This document shows, piece after piece, positions 50,701-59,700 of a stretch of 64,000 nucleotides of DNA; the stretch's first letter is position 1; each line of letters begins with the position of its first letter. The stretch covers positions 7,413,913-7,477,912 of the forward strand of contig OW203723.1 in the NCBI GenBank assembly GCA_934045075.1, given 5' to 3'. Below the pieces are notes generated by a model. The model ran no database searches, was not told the origin of the DNA, and was given only the letters and a program-made list of their open reading frames with translations. The DNA is from Yponomeuta sedellus (lineage: Eukaryota; Arthropoda; Insecta; Lepidoptera; Yponomeutidae). The position numbers and the translations under genes are program-made.

Positions 50701-53700
50701 TTCACTCCAGCCTTTAAGTTGCCCTTTAGCAAAGGCGTCAATAAACCGTCGGACTCGTACGTTTTGCCAAACTTAGGAGAGTACGTGAAACCCCTCCTTG
50801 AGAAGTATTCGAAGACGCCATCTTGCATGTGCATCTGGAATAAGTCACTATGTAAGTCACTAGTAACACGATGCAGTTTCGATCCTTCGAGCCGGGTCTC
50901 TGGGGAGAAAAGTAAAGCACAACGAATATAAAATTAGGTATTCAGGTAACTATGCGTAGCAACAAGAGTCTATCTTTGTATTATTACGTATGTAATAAAT
51001 AATACAAAGATAGATAGGACTTAAGTACCAGTGCTTGGGCACAAACAATTCTTCTGCATAAGATGTAGAATTTAATGAAACATAGAAAAAAACACCAGCC
51101 CGATATGGGCCGACGACACTTTGAATGCGGCTGGGAAACATTGGACGAGACTTGCTAAGGACCTGCCCTCTATTATGTAACGGTCCACCGTATTGGGTTG
51201 TCCATCTTAACGTGTCCGAAGTGTCAAAATATGTAAGTATCCCCGGGTTGAGTGACGTCAGTTGCATACATATTTTGACTCGGACACGTTAAGATCGTGT
51301 TTTTTTCTATGTCCCATTAAATTCTACATCTTATGCAGAAGAATTGTATGTGCTCAAGCACTGGTAATTAAGTCGTTCCTCTCGCGGTCTAACCTGAAAT
51401 CTTTCTCCATCGAACTTTATTTCGACTAGGTAAGTCTTGTCTTTAGGCAAGTTGGCGACGCTGGTGACGTCGAGTCTCTCCGAAAGCATCGGGCTCACCG
51501 CTGTGAACAGCTCAATGCCCAGCTCCAGAGGCCGGGTGTTCCCATCGTCAATCTCTTCGCAAAGCTGTAAAAGAATTTTTAAGTAACGTAACGTAGTTAC
51601 ATATTAAACGGGTCTAATCGCGATTATTTCGCTAATCGCGATTGTCTCGGGTTGACCCGTTTAATATATAACTATGTATGAGTATCGCGAATCATTAAGA
51701 AATTTCGTCCGTGGAGACTTGGGAGAAGGTACCTTTTTAAAAACCTATTTAGAGGCTAAAAATTCAACCCATGCCGGGATTCGAACCCGCGACCTCTGGC
51801 TATCCGTGCCAGCGCTCTTTCCAACTGAGCTAATGGGCGACTCACCTGGACTCACCGCCCATTAAAAAAAAGAGTATAAGAAGGTACCTTGTTTTTTTTT
51901 AAATGCCGATTGACTATGACAGTTTTCTGAGCCTCAGAACAATAACTTATTGTTCTGAGTTCTGAGCGAAGATAAGATAAGAATATTCTTTATTGTACAC
52001 CAGAGCACAATTGGCGGCCTTATTGCTAAATTACGAAGTATGAAGAAGACAAAATTACTAATTTTTTCAATTAAGTTTTTTTAAGGACAAAACGCCAGAA
52101 CTATTTCTGAGACGTATCAGGAACTATAGAACTCTGCTGCATGCGACAAGAACTCTCATTTTTTCTTGATCTGCTGGACAATGATCTGCTAAGTTCACTG
52201 ACATTATAAAGATAAGAGTTGAGCGACGTGGTTTTTTGTTTATTTCTCGGTTTCTATTTTACCAAATAGAGGTATCACTAAATGTGTAGTAAAGCTCATT
52301 TGTTCCCCTAATAATAACTGTAGGTACCATTACCTAGGGGGATAAATGAGCTTCTCAACGATATTACATTTACCTATAGGTACTTACGAGTGTGATGCAA
52401 AAGTAATTCTTGCAGAGCAAAACCCCACGTAGTGGACTATACGTATGAACGGCTACGCAAATATAATACAAACCGGAACTGACGGAATCCTATAACTAAT
52501 AATTATATTGGATATTCAGTAAAGTCGATAGTACACCAACGTTTACATTTGTTGCAGTCACCAAAAAACCTGATGGTGGTTGTGCTTCTGTGGAAATTTA
52601 AATAACATAACATTTACATACAAGTACTGTTGACGACAGGTCGACATGGCAATTCTCTAGTGACGTGACGTTTTCAATATCGATAGATTTTTATTAGGTA
52701 TGTAACAAAATGTGAATAAAATAATACATCGTTTTCATTTAAGTTAATATTTATTCATCTGAATCATCTAACGTATCGCTACAAAAACTTAAAGAATCTT
52801 CGTCACTGGTATCTCCGACTTTTATAATAAAATCTTCCATTTCATTTTCCATTCCCATGTCTTTTTCCCAATATTCATTTTCAAGGTTCTGGACATGTTT
52901 TTCGAAATTGCTCCAGTTTTCTGCCGTGACTGACAAAATTGCATTCGTTGTTATCTCTTTAAGCTTTGTCAAACACAAATCGCTCTTTATGTTGTGTTCC
53001 CTGACGAAGCGTTTAACGGCGGCCCAGGCTAATTCAATAGGATTTAAATCGCACATATATGGAGGTAATCTAATAATATCATGACCATGTCCTTTAATTA
53101 TATGGTCAATTTTATAATTGATATCAACGGGTTTATGTTGTTCTATAATTTTAAATAAATCTGGCTTTCTCATTGATCTATCGCACGATATATTATTGTC
53201 TTCCAGCCAATTTATCATAACTGATTTTAGAGAACTTTTTGTTGGGGGTTTGTTGAGCTGGACACTATGGTAAGGTGCGTTATCCATTACCACGACACTG
53301 CGTTCAGGAAGAGACGGCAAAAGTTTTTCCGTTACCCATTTTTCAAAATTCTCGCCATTCATTTGACCATGATAGTCGCCAGTCGTAGTACCGGCCTTAA
53401 AAATTAAAGAAGCTCCAGGTATAAATCCGTTTTTCCCTCCTGCGTTAACAACTATTACCCCCAGTTTCTCTTACACTAACAATCTGTTAATCTACTGTTA
53501 ACAGCTGTCAAATGTTTTTTCTATATGCACTTTGGCTACTTGACAGCTGTTAACAGTAGATTAACGGCTTGTTAGTGTCTGAGAAACTAGGGTTAAGTCT
53601 ATTTCCAGAACTAGTATCTGTGAGAATTCCTTTTGTTCCAATCATTTGCCAACACTTTTTGAAAGTTAAATTATTATCCACCTATGTTTCATCTAAATAA

Positions 53701-56700
53701 AAAATATTTCTATTTTGTCGGAATTCTCTCATTTTTTTAAAGTATTGATACCGTTTGAAAACTATATCTGGCTTTTCAATTAAAATAGATCGTTTATTTT
53801 GACATTGACGCCATCTGTATCCCATTTTCTTTAACAGCCGTTGTAATGTACGAATACCCCAAGGAAAAGGTATTTTTTCACGTAAAGCAACGTGTAACTC
53901 AGGACATGTCGGAACGATCTTCTTTTGTAAATAAAATTCTGTTATGGTGTTGTGAATCACTGTACGATCAAAATCATCAACACAAAATTTTAGACCTGTC
54001 TTCTTCCGTTTTTTGGGTGATTTCAACTTTTCCTCTGCTCCCACTGATTTTAATTCTGATTTTATCCTAGACATAGTTCTTTTCGATAGACCTGTATAAA
54101 ACACAGCCCTGTCTAATGTCTGATTGACAGAAAATTTGTAACAATTATTTTTCCGTTCAATGTCACAATTTTTTAACACTTTTCTAGCTAGTTCTCGAGC
54201 TTGAGAGTGAATTATTGTTTTTTTTGCTTGAACACGGGACGAAGATGCAACCGTAGCCATTTTTAAAACACAATAGTAATAAATTATGTGAGCGAGATTA
54301 TAATCGATAAACGCGGTCGATACGGACTCGTGCGACACTAAGACTAAGACGACGCGGGGACTGTGCGGGTGTGCGGGGCGACCCCGCCTCCGCGGCTCAC
54401 CTCATGCCCCGATTGCCATGTCGACCTGTCGTCAACTTTACATACATTGCTTGTGGCCCACACTAGTACGCCCTGTGTCGTGGGAACTAGAAACAGCGAC
54501 ATCACAAACATGTAAACATCCAAGACCTGGGTTTTTTTGTCCCCAGCCGGGGTTCGAACCCCGTAACAAATTAACGTATTCTTTCTTTCTTTAAGTTACC
54601 GTACCTTTGATAAACTGCTACAAGTCTCGAAGTACTCTGGTGCGTCTGGGTGCACAGCGGACAAGATCCTGCCCTTGCCCATACCAAGCTTCAAGTCCTT
54701 GAGGACTATTCTGAGGAACCATTTCGCTTGCCTTGCTGTGGTGTTTTTTATAATATAGGTGAACGCTTCATCTAGGATCGCTGGAAGAGCAATGAGTTAA
54801 ACTTAAAATAATTAATTATTCTATTAATCGGGCGCTTCGGGCGTACCTACCTACGCCCGAAGCCCTTTCCGAAACTCAGATCGTCATCATGTCGAAATTT
54901 TTTTCGAATGGAATACGGACTAACAGCTTACGTTCCCTCTTCCTTGACACAGAAGATTGAGAGGTACTGAAGTTCAAAATCGCACTTTCGCTATGCACTT
55001 TTTTTCTTTTTGCAGAAATTGCATCTACCTACATCTATATAAACGACTTGTACTTTCACGTACACCGTATATCTACAACGTTCCTGACCTACGTATACCA
55101 TCGTATAGCTGCCTTGATAGTCTAGCGGTTAAGGCGCTTGACTACCAAATAGAGGTGGTGAGTTAGGAAATCTAAGAGGCCGCATATGATTGGAACTAAA
55201 TTAGGACCAGTTTCAGAATTGACAATTTCTCTAAGCCACTACTTAACTGTAGTGCTGTCTCTTCGAAATTCTCAGCAGAGCGTGACAGAACGTTACTTAC
55301 TTAAGCCGGCCCCCAGTCTGGGTGTATTTCTATTTGTGAATTAGATAAGATCAGCAATATCATAACAGCTACACAACATAGAAATTAATAAATTGTGGTA
55401 CAAGCTGGGATTCGAACCTAACTCAATTATGACATAATCATCTACCGTTGCACTGTCACCGCAGGTAGTCGTCAGCAAGTGAAACTTTACATTTTTGTTG
55501 CAATTTCGCCCGCAACGTAACTGATTAGTGTGCATGCGTGTAAAGAGTGATGTGCTGTCGACTGTACCTACTCTGGCCCTTCAAATGTCCAGGGCTCCGT
55601 GACCATCAACCGATACAGAATGCATAGGTACTTATTTTCGAACTGGAACACTGGCGGGACTCCGGATTCGAATGAACATATATTTTTTTACATAACCCAT
55701 ATACCTACCTACGTCCGACTGCAGAGTATAGGCCTACTCTCAGAGAGTCATCATCATCATCATTTCAGCCTATTGCAGTCCACTGCTGGACATAAGCCTC
55801 CCCCAGGGTGCGCCACAAGACCCGATCTCCCGTTTTCGCCATCCAGTCACCACCAGCCACCTTTTTCAGGTCGTCGGTCCATCTGGCCGGAGGGCGTCCT
55901 ACACTACGCTTGCCGAGTCGTGGTCTCCATTCGAGAACCCGTCTGCTCCAACGATCATCGGTTCTGCGACAGATGTGACCAGCCCACTGCCACTTTAGCC
56001 TGCTACACTTCTGAACTACGTCAGTGGCTTTGGTTTTTTGTCGGATGATCTCGTTCCGGACTTTGTCCCTTAACGAGATTCCGAGCATACACCTTTCCAT
56101 AGCTCGCTGAGTGACATGCAATCGGTGGGCTAGTTTCACTGTCAGGTTCCACGTCTCGGCTCCGTATGTCATGACCGGCAGGACGCATTGATTGAATACC
56201 TTGGTCTTCAGGCATTGTGGCAAGGGTGACTCGAAGATGTGACGCAACTTTCCAAACGCTGCCCAGCCAAGCTGCACTCTTCTGGTGATTTCACCCTCCA
56301 AGTTGTCTCTACCCAGCTGGATCTTTTGTCCTAGGTAGACGTACTCTTGGACACCTTCAAGGGCTACACTTTCGACGAGAACGGGCTCAGGGACGATGTG
56401 CTCGTTGAACATGATCTTAGTCTTGTCCAAGTTCATCCCAAGCCCAACGCGTCTCGAGGCAGCATTAAGACCAGACAGCATTTTCTGTAGGTCTTGCAGC
56501 GATTCTGCCATTAAGACTATGTCGTCAGCAAAGCGGAGGTGTGTGAGATATTCACCATTAACATTGATGCCCATGCCATTCCACCACAGGGTCTTGAAAA
56601 CATCCTCCAGAGCATTGGTGAAGAGTTTCGGGGAAATAACGTCACCCTGTCTTACACCTCTGAGCAACTGGATGGGTCTTGTTTGGTGGTTCTGCACTTG

Positions 56701-59700
56701 CACGGACATCGTCGCCACTTGGTAGAGACTCCTCAGCACCTCCACGTACCGCCAGTCGCCTTGGCATCGCTGCAAAGACTCCAGAACAGCCCAGGTTTCG
56801 ATGGAGTCGAAGGCCTTCTCGTAGTCCACAAACGCCAGACACAGCGGTTGGTTATACTCTTCGGACTTCTGTATAACCTGCCGAACAGTATGGATGTGGT
56901 CTACGGTGCTATAGCCTTTACGAAACCCAGCCTGTTCCGGTGGCTGAAAGGCGTCAAATCTTGATGCCAGACGATTCGTGATGACTCTCGAGAACAGCTT
57001 ATAGACGTGGCTCAGAAGCGTGATCGGCCTATAGTTTTTAAGGAGCGTTTTGTCTCCTTTCTTGAAAAACAATGCCACTACACCTCTGCTCCACGCCCTC
57101 GGGGTAGTACCATTGGTTATTACAGAGTTGAAGAGCCTCCTCAACTCCCCAAGAACAGGTTCACCACCAGCCTTGAGGAGCTCAGAGGCTACTCCATCTT
57201 CACCGGCAGCCTTCCCATTACTAAGCTGTTTGAGAGCCGCCCCGATTTCGTCGACATCTACGTCTGGGAAATCGTCAGTGAAGTGGCGGGTAAGTGGGGC
57301 TCTAGGGTCTCTCGCGTCAGGTGGAGGCTTCGGTGCGTGCGAGGCATACAGATGTCCGTAGAAGTCCTCAATTTCAGCGAGTATCCCCGGGACTGATGTG
57401 ACGGTTTCACCATTAGAGGTAGCTAACTTTGTCAGATGACTCCTCCCCAGTGTCTTGGTGAAGACCTTCGACCCCCGATTCCGCTCGATCGCCTCATGTA
57501 CGAGGCGAGTGTTCCAGCTGCGAAGGTCGCGTCTTACCAAGTTCCTGATTTTTTTGTTGAGTGACCGGGGATCTGACAAAGATTCCTCTGTGTCTCACGT
57601 CTAAATCGCATCAGATCCAGGGTCTCGCTAGAAAGTTTGGACTTCCTATCTGATCGCCTTTTCCGAAAGTGCCTCATTCCCACTTCGCGTATCACCCCAA
57701 TTATGCCGTCCAGATCCTCGTCAACATTTGTCGGGGTCTCCAGTGCGGCGAAACTATTTCGCAATTCCAATTAGAACGCATCATGTCCAGCTTGGGGCAC
57801 ATTTGGACGGAGAACAGACCTTACCATGCGACTACGTTCGAGCTTAAAATTGATATTTAGGGTGCCTCTTACAAGTCGGTGATCGCTACCGGTATTAAAC
57901 CTGCTGATCACTGAGACATCCCTAAATATGTGCTTCTTGTCGGCTATGATGAAGTCAATCTCGTTCTTCGTCACACCGTCGGGGCTCTTCCAGGTCCATT
58001 TCCGTTGGGGCTTTTTCTGATAAAAGGTGTTCATACAGAACAGCCCCTACATGCTAAGGAAGTTGACCAGCATTTGGCCCCTATAGTTTCTGCGCCAATA
58101 GCTATGCAGTCCCAAACAAGATTCACCGCATTCTTTTCCCACTTTGGCGTTGAAGTCTCCCATGATAACTGTATAGTGGATTTTGGTGGTACGATGCATG
58201 GCCTTTGACACATCGTCGTAAACGGCCTCCACCTCTTCGTCTGAGCTGCTCGACGTCGGAACTGACCGAGAGATACTCTCACAAGGTCATATACCTGTAT
58301 GACCTTGAGAGAGTATCTCTCGGTCAGTTTCAGCACAAGGTACGCTACCCGGGTCGAGACGCTGCAGATCTCCACCACGTTGTCACGGAGGGCTTTGTTG
58401 ACGAGAAATCCCACGCCACCCTGGGATTTTTGGCTCCCTTCCCTGAAGTAGAATAGATGGCCTGACTCAAGAGTTACCGTGTCCTCTCCCTCTCTACGAA
58501 CTTCCGATAACCCGAGGATATGCCATCGTATCTTCTCTAATTCTACTTCAAGGATCTGGAGGCTTTCGCCCAGCCGCAGACTGCGTCCATTATATGTAGC
58601 CAAGATCAATTGTTGGCAGCCGTCCGTAGCCCGGGGATTCCTAGCACCCCCTACCCTACCGTAACCAGCACCCCCTACCCTGCCGTGACCTGGAATAGTA
58701 GGGCGGCCGGGAACTGGGGGCCGTTTCTTTTTGGGGTTCATCATGGGGGGTTTTGCCCGTAGTCACCACGCTGGGCAGACGGGTTGGTGACCGCAGTGTA
58801 TTGATATGGACTGTGTTGTCTACGCAAGAGGCGCTGCTGCCCACCTCTCGGATGGTCCCTTAATCGCCTTCTACGATACCCACGGGGAGACATGGGGTGT
58901 TACTATTCTACTCTGCCGGCACCACACGGCCGGAGTATGGGCTCAATTTCTAAGCGTGCCCACCGCGGATTAGCAATTTCAAGGGCTGAGGTAGTTGAAG
59001 ACCTCAGATACTCAGGTATCCTCAAGATGTTTTCCTTCGCAGTTACATAACAAATGTAGGTGTAGGTACATAACTAGAAAACAAACTGTCATTGGTAAAT
59101 GCCGGGATTCGAACCTACGACCTGCCCATTGAGAAGCCGGTGTTGTACGGGTCCGCTGCCACCCCCATTTAATAATTTCTATTTGTTTTCGAAAACCAAA
59201 CTATAATAATTTTTCCTATGCGTTGTGATAAGATGCTGTCCTCCTTCGTTCTAGATGCCGTGACATTATGTCATAGTTATCTAAATTCTTTAGGTTGAAA
59301 TGATTTCTGATTTGTAGGGCCCCACCACACTAAAGTTCGCAGTGTCTCTAATAGGTAAGTTAAAGACGACCTTCATGTTACTGTCGTGTTGAATACTTAC
59401 GTCCTTTATTTCCAACTTCTGCTGAAGCTATTTTGTCAAGGCTCGCGTTGATGTCTCCAATAGTTAGATTAGATTTTTTCTGACCGACTCTGTTGTTTAG
59501 AACAAAGTAAGCTACGCTGGCGAAGTCACTGCCTTCTTTGCTGTTCTTTTCCGTTCTGAAGTTGGTGAGCTTCTGTTCGTCTGGTGAGTTCTTGGGCAGG
59601 GCGAGGACCTTTATAAGTAGCTTGCCCAGTTTGGACTCCTTCAAATTGTAAGCGCATCGTTCACGCTCAAAGGTCGGCAGCAATAGTCTCAGCACAGGAA

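Larger units (their letters stand above)
52627..54438 (-). mobile_element. Tc1/mariner (IS630-type) transposon, copy 2
   Basis: 1.81 kb between TA dinucleotides, with the same GTTGACGACAGGTCGACATG inverted ends as copy 1. The transposase is broken twice. The Trp codon after LDET, the first catalytic motif, is TAG. A 140-bp MITE is inserted in the N-terminal part of the catalytic half at 53455-53595. The two copies are otherwise almost identical, so both insertions look young. It lies in LIG4 intron 3 in the same orientation as the gene. Confidence 0.85.

Noticed and set aside
50738..50920. Upstream extension of LIG4 exon 5 through an alternative acceptor near 50910
   Set aside because: That extension reads in the wrong frame relative to exon 4. 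The acceptor directly before ATGCACATGCAAGATGG gives phase 0 and matches the ligase IV alignment.
56396..57396. Plus-strand frames of 100-141 codons opposite the reverse transcriptase
   Set aside because: They are antisense shadows of the well-supported minus-strand RTE reverse transcriptase with FADD.
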